Position numbers and translations under genes: made by a program | Part shown: positions 1-12,644 of the stretch, one piece after another | How the letters are laid out: the number at the start of each line of letters is the position of its first letter | Numbering within the stretch: position 1 is the first letter of the stretch | NCBI RefSeq assembly: GCF_963675165.1 | Contig: NC_087387.1 | Location: forward strand, 2,159,501 to 2,223,500 | Length of the DNA: 64,000 nt | From: Halichondria panicea | Lineage: Eukaryota; Porifera; Demospongiae; Suberitida; Halichondriidae | Direction of reading: 5' to 3' | Notes under the pieces: model-generated | Told to the model about the DNA's origin: nothing | The model's database searches: none | What the model saw: only the letters and a program-made list of their open reading frames with translations

Positions 1-3000
1 AACAGATAACGGTTTGTCAGATGTAATGATAGTGCCCGTCAAATCATCCAAATTGCTAAGCAACAGAGTATCAAAGCGATTGAAACGCAGTTCATACAAG
101 GCTTCACCTTGTGGATAAGTTGTGTTAACACTTGGACTCACCCAAGAGGGGTGATGATGCACTTGTGAAGGTTTCACTCGAATAGTTGTCTCATCTTGAC
201 AGGGTGTGATGAGAAACTGACTCAGAAAATCACCTCTGCCAGTTACATCTGATGAGAACACGAAATATTGGTAATCTCTTGTTGTTGGAAACTCGACACA
301 GTTAATAGCCATGAAGGCATCAGCGGAGGAGGCCATATTCTTATTACTGCTGATAGCATATATTGTGAGCTCATCACCTGGATTATCTGCAGTTAAAATC
401 AGTCCCTTTTGTCTATCACTTTGATCAATATTTCCATCAGTTAGTACAAATATTATGCTTGGCTGCTCGTTAACTTCTCCAAAAACAACTTGCAATTCAA
501 CAACAGCTGCCCCAGGACGAGAGTACAGTCCAGATGACGTTTCGCTGAATCCATTTAGGCCTGAAAACTTCGTTTCGATAATGAAATTAGACACCCTTTG
601 TTCAGTCGTAATATATAGCAGTATTTCAGCTCGTTTAACACTATTTCCCATAAACGCAAGAGCAAATTTACTACCTCTGGTCTTAGAGACATTTGAATCT
701 GTAAAAAAGAAAACATAATGAATGTTGCAAGCTGCGCTGTGCTAATGCCTCTCGGCATATTTTACTTTGCTTAAAAAGTATGGAGTGTTACAGAAGAGGT
801 AATTGTTATGTTCCGAAACAATTATATGGAATTCCATATTAATCTCAAGAGTGTTATAATTATAGAAATGGAAACAGATAATAATGAAAGCACCGCAGGT
901 GCTGATGCCTCGGTGGAGATGCCAAAGCTACATAACATAAAGCTACTAATAGCTTAATTTTATACACATGATGAACATTTTTTAATTTGCATGCTGCATG
1001 CAAACTCAAAGAGTGGGTAATGATCGACCATGATTGTTGTTAAAAACGATCGATGCTAAAGTTCAAGTCTAAAATTAATGAGCCATCAGCAGAGCCTTGC
1101 AGCTTTCTTCTCACTCTTGCAGCTACCAATAGCTAGCGTTCTAGTGCAGAGCTAACTACTAAGTAGAGTAGCAACACTCGGTAAACAAGTTTGGCTACGT
1201 GCTCTTCTGAAAAGGCTGCATTGGCATTCCAAGTAAGCAAAACTAGGCATAACTCGAGAACGAAGCATTATTTTGAAAATCCACAAATTAAAATCCAAGA
1301 AAACATGACTAGAAGAAGCCTATAAAAACTCTTACTTGTACTTCATTGATCCTTGAGCAGCTGTAGCAGTCTACACATACAGACAGACACACACACAAAC
1401 ACACTACCGTATACCTCGCTTGTGCATGCGCACCGAGGCATAATTATGGTGGCTTGATGAATGTTCAAGGATAGAAGTATATAGATTTAAAGTTTTAAGG
1501 AGTATTTTGCGTGCAGAAAAAGGGGTGTATCTGCAATAGGTTAAAGTTCGCAATTTCTTGTTTCCACGCTTTTTTGTGTTTCCCCTGATGGCCAATCCTA
1601 GCAACCGTTTTACGTTTTTTATCCAGATTCCCTTTCTTTTTTCAGAACAGAAGTAGTACGTTTCAATAATGAATACATAAGTCGAACGTCAAGAAGCAGT
1701 ACAAGTTAAATATGAGAAGACATGCAGGACTGGAATAAACGCATACCGTCTTTCTTCTAACTACAGGACCACTTTAATAGTAGAACCAACTGTCAGTTGT
1801 GTTCTATTTATGAACCATTTCTAGGTGTTTAGCTAATTATATAGGCTTGAAACCCATCACCCTTCTTTTGGTGGACAGCCACACCCATAAGGTCTAAGAA
1901 ACAAAGTGTACATTAACTGGATTTTACATAATTACCTGTCCAGTAGTAGATTAGCTAAATGTCAGACTCAGCTATAGATCTACTTACTGACTTTACTTTT
2001 TATACTCGAGACATAGTTTATCATTCTCGAAATAACAGCCATGCAATTACAAATTGCCAGCTATTACCGTATAGCGGGTGATTTTTGGGGGGCTAAATAT
2101 TCGTGGTTGGCAATATTTATCGTGATTGCTGCACTGCAGGTAAAGGTAGGCAAAGTCGCTTCATTTGTGGGTAAAATATTCGTGGTAAGACCTTCAACCC
2201 CGAAAACCACGAATCTTTTGCCCCAGGCTAAAATTAATTACCCTCTATACGGTATTATTCCCCGCATTACTCCTCAGTTTAAACCTTAAGTACACCCCAG
2301 AGTTATCAATCAACGGTACATGCATGGTGCTGTTTGGAATGAGGGATGACATTATCTTAATTAAGTTTGTTACAGAGTATGTATCAATTAACAGTGTGCA
2401 TGAAGCAATAATGGGGTACATGAATGGTACTGATTGGAAGAGGGATGAAACAAACTTAACTATTAATGGATATAGTTTCTTCTCAAATTCCTGCAATCTA
2501 TAAGCACCACTCTATATATGCTGTGTGTTCTTCAGGGCATGTCAGTTGGTTACTGTCTTTGAATTATGCACGCAACATTCATTAATGTTGCGTGCACGTA
2601 CAATTTGAATTATTAATTAAGAGAGGTGAATGGAAAAGGATAATAGGAGAATTCTATGGGAATCAGAGAATAGAATAACAGGAAATGTCTTGAGCATAAT
2701 CTATAAAGGCCTAACAGTCTGGGAATGCACTGGATCAGACTGCTGCTTGAAAAAGATGCTTAAAGTTCAAAGTTTATAATTAATGGCTGCTCTGTGCAGC
2801 TTAATTTGCAGCTCTTTCCTCACTCCTAATCTAACAGATTTTGCTATGCACGTGTTTGAAGAACCTGCAATAGCCATTAATAACTTAAGAACGAAGTAAA
2901 TCCACCAACGAATAAAATGTAGCTAAAAGCCTATAATTATCCCTTTACCGGTCAATCGTTTAATTCGGGAAAAGGGTCATCACTTTAGTTTGAATTTGAA

Positions 3001-4380
3001 TTTGTGGGTCAGCCCAACCCACCAACTTAGCTTGATTTGATCATTCCAATGAAGACTTGGCTTAGAAGTAGTCTCGAATTCCAGCCTCTTTGCAAGCTAA
3101 TTTGGGGAGGGCGTGGCCAGACTAGCTTAGAAGATGGGCGTGGGTCAATGGTTGTGCACACACACACACACTAACCAGTCGATTATGCCTTGCTGCTTGC
3201 CTCGATGGAAGTATGTGTGGCCTTTAAAAGCTGTAGCTGGTCTAAACCTTCAATTTGACTGGTAAAGGGACACAGTAGGACACACAAAAGCCTGGAGAAA
3301 GTAATATTAAACTTGGCATATTTAAAGGTGGTGTAGATGGAAGCAGTAGCCAACAGACAATGGCTAAACAGGAGAATAAGCAGTTAAGAACACCTGAAAA
3401 AAAAAGAGTACAATGCTTCCAGAGCCATCCAGTTTCAAGTGTCTAGCAGCTCAGCAAAACTAGTACTTCAAAGCTCTCACAATCTACCACACAATCCAAT
3501 ATCAACATTGATCAATATTGACAAGTGAATAGCATGCTCCTTTGTTGTTGTAATATTTACAACAATTTGACCGGTAAAGGGATATAGAGCTCTTATCTGC
3601 ACTTCAATTGTAACTGTCGAGCAGCTATAGAAGTGGTGACACACACAAACACATGCATACACACACTGTATACCTCACTGTGCATGCATGACAACACCGA
3701 GGCATAAGTATGTATGTGTATGTATGTATGTACTATATCAATGTTTCCAAATACTCACTCACTCACTCACTCACAATTGAAATAGTCCAATTCTTCAAAT
3801 GATAATGAAAGTTTATCGAGTACCGTATAGCGGGAAATTTTCGCAGGTGCAAATTTTCGCTATTCGGCTAGAGAGCCCTCAAAAGAAATTTTTGCAGTTG
3901 TAATATCCGTATTCAATGCCAGAAAACCACACCTACCAAGCGTTTTGCATGTGAAATACCGGTGTGTTAGCTTCCTTCGCAGACTCTCCTTTTTCTGTTC
4001 TTTGTCACTATACGAGATGAATTGGAGGAACAAAAAAAGGAAGAAGGAAGAGACAAAGAAAAGGAGAGCCTGCCTTGCTAAATCGCGTGACGTTAGACAA
4101 GTGGTATACAAGTGAAAATGAACGTGGGCAGTCACTAGCTGGACGGAGCCTGGCAGGGCAAAAAACTACAGCATGCCTACGCATTCCATACTCACCATAG
4201 TATAAGTATAATTATGCTCTCACACATAAAAGCTGTAGCATCATAGATAGTATGCCAGAATCAAGTGTGGAGACATCGTAGACGAGGGATTACCTAGTAA
4301 AGATTAAAGATCTAGATCTACTTTTTCCTGAGTTCAGAACAGACCCAGAGTAGATATAATTCGCAAACAAGGTATACGAT

Positions 4381-4413
<33 letters not shown>

Positions 4414-7400
4414 CTGTCTGTCTGTCTGTCTGTGTAGACTGCTACAGCTGCTCAAGGATAAATGAGGTGCAAGTAAGAGGATTCTAGTAATGTTTTCTTG
4501 GATATAAATTTGTGGATTTACAAAATAATGCTTCGTTTTTGAGTGATGCCTAGTTTTGCTTACTTGGGAATGCCTTTTCAGAAGAGTGCGTAGCAAAACT
4601 TGTCCATGCACCGAGTGTTGCTTTTACTTAGTAGCTAGCTCTGCACTATAGCTAGAACACTATAGCTATTGGTAGCTGCATGCATGCAAGAATGAGAAAT
4701 GAGCTGCAAGGCTCTGCTGATGCAGCCATTAATTTTAGACTTGGACTTTTGGCATCGATCTTTTTTAACCAACAATCGTGGTAGATCATAACCCACTCAC
4801 TCTTTGAGTTTCCCTGTGATTCTGGATTCTGCCTGCGCATGCAGCAAAATAAAAATGTTGATCATGATACAGTAGAACCTCGCTAATCCGAATAGAGCCG
4901 GACCAGATCCCATCCGAATACATGAAAATTCCGGATTAACAGATTTCATTATGAATATCAACGAAGAGATACTTTTGTACATGTATTATGATATTACTGT
5001 AGCCAGAAGGGAAGCTGCTAGCTCTCCAATACAGTCAGTCTTGTGAGCTCTCTCTTTTTTTTCTTTGCAGTGGCCATTGTTTGAGCAGTTTATTAATATT
5101 AATAAAATTATTGCTGATTCAGAAGAAAGTTAGATTGCGCATGCGCAATAGTATATTCTATACTGACAGCCCTCCTCTTTTTCAGTTTGCCGTTTTGTCC
5201 GGATTTGCGAGGTTTCAGACTAAAGAGGTCCGGATTAGCGAGGTTCTACTGATATGTGTACTTTATATGTTATGCATGTAGTTTTGACACCTCCACCGAG
5301 GCATCAGCACTCACGGGGATTTCATTTTTACAACAGTAACAGTCTACTCTAGTCTTTCATACTTCCTCTACTGACTAAAGGTCTCACGAAGGCTGACTCT
5401 ACTGTAGCCTCGTTTCCAGCCTCGTTGTCTCTAGCTAGGCCGCCAACTAGGCCTGGTGTTGATTGTATCTGGGCGTGTATCTGAAAAGAACAGAAAAAGG
5501 AGGGCCTGCGAAGGAGGCTACTGGTTGCGTTGGCCCAGTTTGATTTTCACGTTAACTGCTCTGCATGCCCTCGAAAAACGTGAAATTTTGTACTGCTAGA
5601 AATACGGTATCATAACGAGTGCTGCAAGTTGCGCTGTGCTAATGCCTCTCGTATGTCAAAAACTATTAGAGTGTTATAAAAGAGGTAATTATAGTTTGCT
5701 TTGATAATGTTCCGCAAGAGTAGATAAGAGTAAAGTGTTGCAGCATTTGCCTTGTATTGCATCATCACTTGACAGTAATCAGTACTATGTTAGCAAACTT
5801 CCCAGAAGCCACATATGCTGATTGGGCAATTACTGAGTTACAAACCACAAACCACATTACTCAACAGGACTCGAATAGTGACCATAGTGATGACGCAATT
5901 TAAGGCAAATGCGGTTTCACGTTTACTACAGGAGTTCAACACTCTTACTCTTGTGTTACGTTATTATGTTGTATATAATGTTAATTACGTTATTATTATT
6001 GTTGATTGCAATTGTTCTACACATGCAGCAGTCATATTATAGGAGAGGAGCTGAATGGAAACAGAAGCCTATTTGATGGCTTGATGAATTATCTTTAAGG
6101 ATAGAAGCACTAAACTGCATGTTATTATACATGTACAATGTAGAAGGTCAATGAATCATGTCTGGAGTCATGTATGACTTTTGTTGAAATGGCCATTTGA
6201 TGCAGGTACAGTAGACTCTCGCTATTCCGGCTCCCTGAAGTATGGCCATCTCGATATACCGGCCATTTGGCTTGGCATGGAATGCTAGCTATATGTTTAC
6301 TGCACAAAACTCACCCTGAAGTACGGCCACTCGCTATTCCGGTTACCGGCCAGTGCTGGCTGTCCCAAACAGGGTTTTCAATGTAATTTTATACGTGTAT
6401 TACGGCCGGATATGACGTTTTGGGTGTGGTTTAGCAAATAAAATTGAATTACACTTAAATAGAGAACAAAATGATTCATTATCCTACATTATCCTCGAGA
6501 CAAAAACCGCAAAAGTAGTCATTAGATTTGAGGTAAGGTCGTTTTTAAGCCGCGGCTATTTCCTGAGCTGCAGCCACCTCGCTATTCCGGCCAAGCTGCA
6601 TGGTCCCAAGGGTGACCGGATTAACGAGAGTCTACTGTAAGTTGGATGTGGTCCCACCATAGATTGAAGAGAAAGGGATTGGCAACGGAGTGCACTTCCG
6701 GTACCATCCGTGTTTCGCCTCGAGGCTTATTTCTAACGTGGGAGTCTAAATCATGAGAATTGTTTTTGCCGTCTGTAAAAAAGTCTACGAGCAGTTCTAC
6801 TGCTATACATCAACTTCACCTCATTTGTGTGGCCATTTGATCAGAGGTTTTTCATGCTTGTGTTCCTATAGCACCTATATGATATAGCTAAAGTTGTGTT
6901 ACTAAGTAGTGTGTAGTGTGTCCCACCCAGTACCTCTAGCTACTTCACGAAAATCAAGATTTCATTTCCAAATGAATAATTCTACATGCATGGTAGCATT
7001 GTAGTGTTTCGTGGCTTACATGGACCTCATGAAAAAGAAGAAATTGTCGATCTCACACATGTGCATGGGATGAATGCACATGCGCAGAAAAAGGGGTGTA
7101 TCCGCAATAGGTTGAAATTCGCAATAGCTGCTGCATTCTGGCAGTACAGCTTTGTAGCTCTTTTCTGACTCTTGTAGCTAACAAAAAGCTAGCGCTTTAG
7201 TGCAAGGCTAACTCATAAGTTGAATAGAAACTTTATGCAAACAGATGATGCTACAAAAGAGTCTGAAGAGACTGCAACAGCATTCACTGCAAGTATAATT
7301 AGCCATTCGTCGCATTGCTACCATACCGTTGAGCTAACTTCGATCCTAGGCTGAGTTTTCGCTTTTATTTCGCCTATCCGTTTTAAAAGCGAAAACTCTG

Positions 7401-8131
7401 CCTGGGATCGAGGCTACAGTTGAGCAGTTACAGCTGCACACCTTCGTGCGGCTAGACCTCGAGGCATAATTATTACACAAAGAATAAACTGTGCATTTCC
7501 AGATTATCATGCAGGCCTTTCACTGCAGTATAATTATATTGAACATGAGTGAAATATACCGTATTAGCAGGTTATTTTTGTGGAAATTTTTCATATTTTT
7601 CGTATTATTTTTCGTATTGTAATTTTTCGTACTGTAGAGTATCATCCGAATATTAAAACTGCTCCGCAATAGATTCAACGTCACTATACCTGAGCTGTAC
7701 GAATATTTAAAATACGGGCAGTTCATACGAAAATTAGCACCAACAAAAATTACCCGCTCTACAGTATGTGAATTATTGCACCACAACGTACTGCCAATCC
7801 TATGTAAAAACCTACTGGTTTTACACTAATACTGAATTAACATAATTATAGTCCCGTACTGTCAAAACAAAGTCACCACAAAATAAACATGCATGAAGAC
7901 TTGGAACTCGTGCATACAGTGAAATAGACTTCACATACCAGGCTCCAGATTTATTGCAGCTTGTCGTCTCTGTCTGGTTCTATCAACACTGCTGGAAAAG
8001 GTGCTTGTAATGGAAGCCGCAGCGGTAGGTACTCCACAGTCAGGACAGTTGCCATCTTGTACTGCTTTTTGCATAAGTGCAAACAGAATTAGGACACATG
8101 CAATAAGCTTATACATCACAGAAGTTCTCAT
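1..8131 (-). CDS. Receptor gene copy 1, 5' part: signal peptide + IgGFc-binding-like domain (partial)
   Basis: Two exons can be joined. Exon 1 (7939-8131) starts MRTSVMYKL and encodes a classic signal peptide with a hydrophobic core (IACVLILFALM). A basic RTRQRRQ stretch resembling a furin site follows, and the exon ends at donor GTATGTG in phase 1. Exon 2 (1-698) begins after a pyrimidine-rich acceptor in phase 1 and is open for all 232 codons to the window edge. Its translation contains DYQYFVFSSD, FLITPCQDET and IITSDKPLSV, the pattern of the IgGFc-binding N-terminal domain of FCGBP/zonadhesin-like proteins. It aligns along its length with the decayed copy at 48.7-49.5 kb. The copy-2 gene continues into Calx-beta, Sushi, a membrane helix and a tyrosine kinase, so this one probably encodes a receptor tyrosine kinase whose remainder lies left of the window. 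The exon 1 link rests on phase match, the signal peptide and strand, not on a transcript. Confidence 0.72.
885..1443 (+). mobile_element. Family A repeat, near-complete copy
   Basis: About 560 bp. It starts with GAAAGCACCGC(A/G)GGTGCTG, continues through ATGCCTCGGTGGAG, and ends in a CA-rich tract followed by GCATGCGCACCGAGGCATAA. Both ends carry the sequence CCTCGGTG in opposite orientation, so the element has short inverted termini and no coding capacity, like a non-autonomous DNA element. Other copies or parts lie at 4377-5327, 12182-12476, 23995-24193, 32518-33092, 54480-55185, 55437-56052 and 59843-60280, with heads only near 41365 and 53270. The family name is mine. Confidence 0.7.
2067..2252. 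mobile_element. Small TIR element (CCGTATAGCGGG family)
   Basis: A 186-bp element with inverted ends: CCGTATAGCGGGTGATTTTT on the left and the complement of a TACCCTCTATACGG end on the right, flanked by TA on both sides. Further copies are at 7559-7764 and 59136-59345. No coding capacity. The TA duplication and the size fit a Tc1/mariner/pogo-type MITE. Confidence 0.7.
4377..5327 (-). mobile_element. Family A repeat interrupted by a MITE
   Basis: The minus-strand family A copy runs from the GT-rich end (4381-4436) to about 4869. It stops in the sequence ATCATGATA and resumes after 5251 with ATGTGTA and the CACCTCCACCGAGGCATCAG head. The interrupting piece is the separate element at 4870-5251. 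This is a clear nested insertion. Confidence 0.7.
4870..5251. mobile_element. Pogo/Tigger-like MITE inside family A
   Basis: A 382-bp element with terminal inverted repeats CAGTAGAACCTCGCTAATCC on the left and its complement at 5231-5251. It sits inside an older family A copy, next to AT/TA dinucleotides. There is no transposase frame. Related termini without full elements are visible near 18684, 41257 and 57654. Confidence 0.75.
6209..6637. mobile_element. TIR element with TA target duplication
   Basis: Ends CAGTAGACTCTCGCTATTCC and the complement of CGAGAGTCTACTG form inverted termini, with TA directly outside both ends (6207-6208 and 6638-6639). The 429-bp body is non-coding. The related end ACGAGAGTCTACTG recurs near 18335. 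Confidence 0.75.
7128..7473 (+). mobile_element. Family B repeat (partial)
   Basis: This repeat includes the block GCTAACAAAAAGCTAGCGC and ends near CTAGACCTCGAGGCATAA. Other copies or parts are at 34180-34262, 35020-35362, 57428-57602 and in both arms of the palindrome 58271-59428. A hairpin (7323-7424) with inverted CGATCCTAGGC/GCCTGGGATCG ends is inserted within it. Confidence 0.55.
7559..7764. mobile_element. Small TIR element (CCGTATAGCGGG family, diverged)
   Basis: The left end CCGTATTAGCAGGTTATTTT and the right end, complement of TACCCGCTCTACAG, match the family at 2067 and 59136. TA flanks both ends. Non-coding. Confidence 0.6.
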
Positions 8132-9001
8132 CGGATATAGCAGTTTGTATTGTTACAGGCTAGCTAGCTATAGTCTGATCATGCAGCACTCCTGTTAGAT
8201 CTTATACTGCGAGCTAGCTAGAGGCTGGAACCACTTGACCTTAGCTAGCTGTGCCTTGACCTCGAGAACAAGCCCCTCATGATATCGAGGCTAGTACAAG
8301 AACACTGATTTGATCTCTGCTTCTGAGCAAAATTAAAAGTTAACCTCCTGCAAAATAACGTTTTAAAACTTATAGACACTAAAAACTAGGCTTGAAGTAG
8401 TCTGTAAAAGAAGTTTGGAGAAATCCAATTAGTGACCTTAATTAGCTAAGGTCAAGTGGCTCCAGTCCACAGCTATCAGAGGCACAAAGATCCTTCGTAA
8501 AAACATGGAGCACTATTTCGAGATTGAAATGAAATCGCCTTTTTTCGGACAAGCTAGACAAGTGGGCCTGGGTACTGAACACACTCCACTGGAAAGCAAT
8601 AACTACGATTTTACGCGCCTCCTCTAGCTCTGTACTGAAGCTCATGTAACAGGAATTTCAAACAGACATCAAGCCCATTATATTAACACATTGATGTTAA
8701 AGGCTTCTCCATAATTTCATCATATCATTGCCAAAAAGGTCCTGCCAAAATGGCTGTCCCTTCCCTTTGGTGTGGTCAGTAGAAACCCTAGCTCTTGGCC
8801 ACACCTGAAGAAAGGTCAACTACGATAAAAGCCCCAAATGATTTGTACAAAACAACTCTTCAACAAAGGCCATCTCTGTATAAGGGCCAAAACAAAGATA
8901 TCCGTTAATAATTATCTGTTAATAATTATTCAGGGGCTCTACAGATTACAACTGTATTGTATCCGTAGAACCCCTCTCCTTGTTTATAGGTGCCAACTTC
9001 C

Positions 9002-9069
9002 CTAGCCTCGATTCCAGGCCGCGAAGAGAAAGGCGCCTTTCTCTTCGCGGCCTGGAATTGAGGCTACAA
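9002..9069. repeat. Snap-back hairpin, GCCTCGATTCCAGGCC type
   Basis: Two arms of about 30 bp meet at a GGCGCC-like centre. The outer ends read TAGCCTCGATTCCAGGCCGC and the near-perfect complement. Variants of the same end are at 7335, 10322-10379, 13337, 14427 and 50141-50180, so this is a dispersed small palindromic family. Confidence 0.75.
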
Positions 9070-9333
9070 CTTCCCCAGCCGAATTTCAGGGAGAAAACAT
9101 GGGGCCATTAGCCCCAAGCCAAAGGAGTCACATTTTTGGGAATTTAAGAACACACGACTCTGGTTTTCAGGGCAAAGACAACAATTCTTCTTTCACATGG
9201 AAAAAATACATGGAAAAAATATAAATTGTTGTGGGGATGCTCTCAATGTGGCTTTACCGTACTAACTCACTGTGCATGCTCATAATTGGGGCGAGCGAAG
9301 CGAGTCCCTTCCTAGTGATGAACGTTGCAATTT

Positions 9334-9336
<3 letters not shown>

Positions 9337-9419
<83 letters not shown>
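9337..9419. repeat. (TG)n microsatellite
   Basis: An almost pure TG tract of about 80 bp with one TTGTC interruption. Apparent Cys-Val or His-Thr reading frames across it are repeat artefacts. Confidence 0.95.
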
Positions 9420-9422
<3 letters not shown>

Positions 9423-9660
9423 GGACCGGCACAATATTTGTTTTTTGTACTCGTGACCCTTTACCAACTTTTACGTGAAAGCTGCGCATGGGCACAAGAG
9501 CTAGCTATATACACTCAGAACAAGGCTCTGACAAGCACGCCTACAGCAGGTCAGAGCGTCCCCATCTGAGCCTAAGATCACACAGGCACGCCTGCAGGAG
9601 GTCACAGCAGCTTACTTGCCACGTTTCACTTCCAAGTCTTGTGTTTTTGTGATAATAAAC

Positions 9661-9835
9661 CTGCTAGCTCAACAGGACAGGGATCGAGACCAGTCACTAC
9701 GACAGGTCAGAGCAGCTCAGATGGAGACTTCTGAAGTTGCACAGGCACCTTTAGACAATACAGCACTACGGCAGGTCAGACCAGCTCAGATGGAAACTTC
9801 TGAGGCCACACAGGCACGCTTACAACAGGTCAGAG
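9661..9835 (+). pseudogene. Possible transposon-derived coding fragment with short peptide repeats
   Basis: The frame encodes two imperfect copies of a charged repeat, LRQVRAAQMETSE and LRQVRPAQMETSE, followed by TQARLQQVR. Arg/Gln/Glu-rich repeats of this kind occur in N-terminal parts of proteins encoded by some helitron- and PIF-like elements; that comparison is from general knowledge and was not searched. No complete protein or splice structure can be supported. Confidence 0.3.
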
Positions 9836-10442
9836 TAACTTACTTACCCGGCAAGGATTGTTCACAGTATACTATTATTTTTGTAATTTGGGTCCAGCAA
9901 GAAGTGATAATATCTCCTTGCTCCTAACCTTGCTCCTCATGTTAGTTTGTGTAGCCAGCTCCTTCATGCTGAACTTTCACTCATACATATGTTTCACCTT
10001 GAATCTTGATGTTACACCACAGTCAAACAACCCTACACCACTCAGAATAATTGTCACGGATATACAGCTGGCACAGGGAAATCGTATCTAATCCACTGCA
10101 TCAGACTACTCGTTTATATTCACTGTTACACAATCACTGTTACTAATTTCATTTCATGCGATAAATAAAACTTAAATTACCACATCATGCACTGTACAAC
10201 AAACACAAATTGCTCGCTCGCCCCAAACATGCTCTGCATGCTCCTAGTAATAATAATGTCATTATTAAATGCACAAGCAAGTGAGCCCCGCCCATTTATT
10301 AGATTCGCGCTAGCTAGCAGGTAGCCTCGAGACCAGGCCGATAAAAATATGTATTTTAATTGGCCTGGTCTCGAGGCTAGCTAGCAGGTAGCCTCGATTC
10401 CTAGCCTCGATCCCAGGCCGATCCCTACGGTGGCCCTGACTT

Positions 10443-11181
10443 ACGGTGGCCCTGAGCGCTACTCTAGTTGGTAGTTCATACTTGATAGTTCAAATGCGTA
10501 GTTGGTAGTTCGCAGTTGCTACTTGATAGTTCAAACACGTAGTTGGCAGTTGGCAGTTGGTAGTTGGCAGTTGGCAGTTGGGAGTTGGCAGTTGGGAGTT
10601 GGTAGTTGGGAGTTGGTAGTTGGCAGTTGGTAGTTGGGAGTTGGAAGTTGGCAGTTTGTAACCTTTAAACTTTGCAACAATAATTAGCCTGCTTTTAAAT
10701 TATGATACTGGCACAGATATCTAGCTGGCCTAAGACAGCAATATTAAATCTTATATGTATACATCTAGGTAGGGAGATCATTTCAAGTCTAATCCTCATG
10801 TACCTATATTCCCACATCCCAGCAGGGAGGGGGGAATTATAGAAACAGGTTTTGCATGGCACTTTTAGATTCTATTGAGGCTATTTAAAATTATGGTTAA
10901 AAGATTAGAGGCAGTGCAAAGATATATCTATATACAACATTTGCTAACTGCAAAGTTTAAAGGTCACGAGCTATATACCAACTGCCAACTCCCAACTGCG
11001 AACTACCAACTACCAACTGCCAACTGCGAACTACAACTGCCAACTCCCAACTGCGAACTACCAACTACCAACTGCCAACTGCCAACTACCAACTGCCAAC
11101 TGCGAACTCCCAACTGCCAACTGCGAACTCCCAACTGCTAACTGCCAACTACCAACTGGAGTAGCACTCAGGGCCACCGTA
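10443..11181. mobile_element. Foldback element 1 with heptamer-repeat arms
   Basis: Ends TACGGTGGCCCTGAG and its complement CTCAGGGCCACCGTA bound a 739-bp element. The left arm is an array of about seven bases, AGTTGGY (10480-10650). The right arm is the inverted array CAACTGC/CAACTAC (10975-11157). The middle is unique sequence with ACCTTTAAACTTTGCAA and its partial complement at the arm junctions. The array lengths mean the arms can pair in many registers. Confidence 0.75.
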
Positions 11182-12181
11182 CTGACTCCTATATAGTTGA
11201 TAGTTCATACTTGATATTTCAAATGCGTAGTTGGTAGTTTGCAGTTGCTACTAGATAGTTCAAACGCGTAGTTGGCAGTCGGTAGTTGGCAGTTGGCAGT
11301 TGGCAGTTGGCAGTTGGTAGTTGGCAGTTGGTAGTTGGGAGTTGGCAGTTGGCAGTTGGGAGTTGGAAGTTGGCAGTTGGGAGTTGGTAGTTGACAGTTG
11401 GGAGTTGGTAGTTGGTAGTTGTCAGTTGGGAGTTGGTAGTTGGTAGTTGTCAGTTGGTAGTTGGTAGTTGTCAGTTGGCAGTTGGGAGTTGGCAGTTGGC
11501 AGTTGGGAGTTGGGAGTTGGCAGTTGGGAGTTGGCAGTTGGGAGTTGGCAGTTGGTAGTTGTCAGTTGGTAGTTGTCAGTTGGTAGTTGGTAGTGGCATG
11601 CAGTTGGGAGTTCGTAACCTTTAAACTTTGCAATAGCTTGCTTTTATGTAAGTTAAAATTATGATACTGACACCAATAGATATCTAGCTGGAGCCTAAGT
11701 CTAAGACGGCAATATTAATCTTTACATGTTATATGTACACATCTAGGTAGGGAGGTAATTTCAAGTCTAATCCCCATGCACCTATATTCCCGGATCCCAG
11801 TAGGGAGGGGGGGGGGGAGGCATTATAAAAACAGGTTTTGCATGGCACTCTTAATTAAGGCCATTTAAAGTTATGGTTAAAAAATTAGAGGCAGTGCAAA
11901 GATCTACATACAACATTTGCTAACTGGCGTAGAAGATATAGTCTTTGCTGGCCTCAGACGGCACTAATGTGTGTCCACTAATTAAGTAGGGCTTGTACCC
12001 ATCAATGAAAGCTTAGAGAAACAGGTTTTGTAGAATAATTCCTGGCATTAGTTCGTTGCGAAGTTTAAAGGTCACGAACTACCAACTGCAACTACCAACT
12101 GCCAACTGCCAACTACCAACTACCAACTGCCAACTAGCAACTGCCAACTACCAACTAGGAGTAGCACTCAAGGCCACCGTA
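11178..12181. mobile_element. Foldback element 2 with heptamer-repeat arms
   Basis: This second copy sits directly next to the first and has a long left heptamer arm (11205-11610), the same unique middle (ATCTAGGTAGGGAGGT and so on) and a short inverted right arm (12076-12157). It ends in GTAGCACTCAAGGCCACCGT. Its left terminus is degraded. The right end abuts a truncated family A repeat at 12182. Confidence 0.65.
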
Positions 12182-12324
12182 GCATTCCAAGTAAGCAAAA
12201 CTAAGCATAACTCGAGAACGAAGCATTATTTTGCAAATCCATGAATTAAAATCCAAGTAAACATGACTAGAAGCCTATAGAAACTCTTACTTGCACTTGT
12301 TTCATCCTTGAGCAGCTGTAGCAG

Positions 12325-12396
<72 letters not shown>

Positions 12397-12476
12397 TACA
12401 GACACACACGTACACACACACAGACACACAAACACACTACCGTATACATTGCTTGCGCATGCGCACCGAGGCATAA
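12182..12476 (+). mobile_element. Family A repeat, right half
   Basis: This begins abruptly at GCATTCCAAGTAAGCAAAAC, the middle of family A, and runs through a long (CA)n tract (12329-12427) to GCGCACCGAGGCATAA. The missing left half and the abutting foldback element suggest the foldback element inserted into it, or that the breakpoint is shared. Confidence 0.65.
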
Positions 12477-12644
12477 CAAGTGCTCTGCTTGTGGGAGTGG
12501 CATTGTAAGGGAAGCCAACACAATTACGTGACTGGTTTTCACTGTGTGTGAGCAGAGCCTCCAAGTATACGGTTTTTTCCGTATTTATACGGATTTCTGT
12601 CTTCTAATACGGTTATACGGAATTAACTGCAAAAATACGGATAT

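Larger units (their letters stand above)
699..7938 (-). other. Intron 1 of receptor copy 1, transposon-filled
   Basis: This 7.2 kb gap between the signal-peptide exon and the IgGFc-like exon has no convincing coding exon. It holds two complete or interrupted copies of the repeat family called A here (885-1443; 4377-5327), inverted-repeat elements at 2067-2252, 4870-5251, 6209-6637 and 7559-7764, a (GT)n tract near 4388, and partial copies of other families (725-770, 5622-6110, 7128-7473). The short frames here lie in repeats. Confidence 0.6.

Noticed and set aside
9231-9569. Cys-Val and His-Thr repeat proteins (also at 12226-12564 and 51326-51586)
   Set aside because: These are translations of TG/CA microsatellites.
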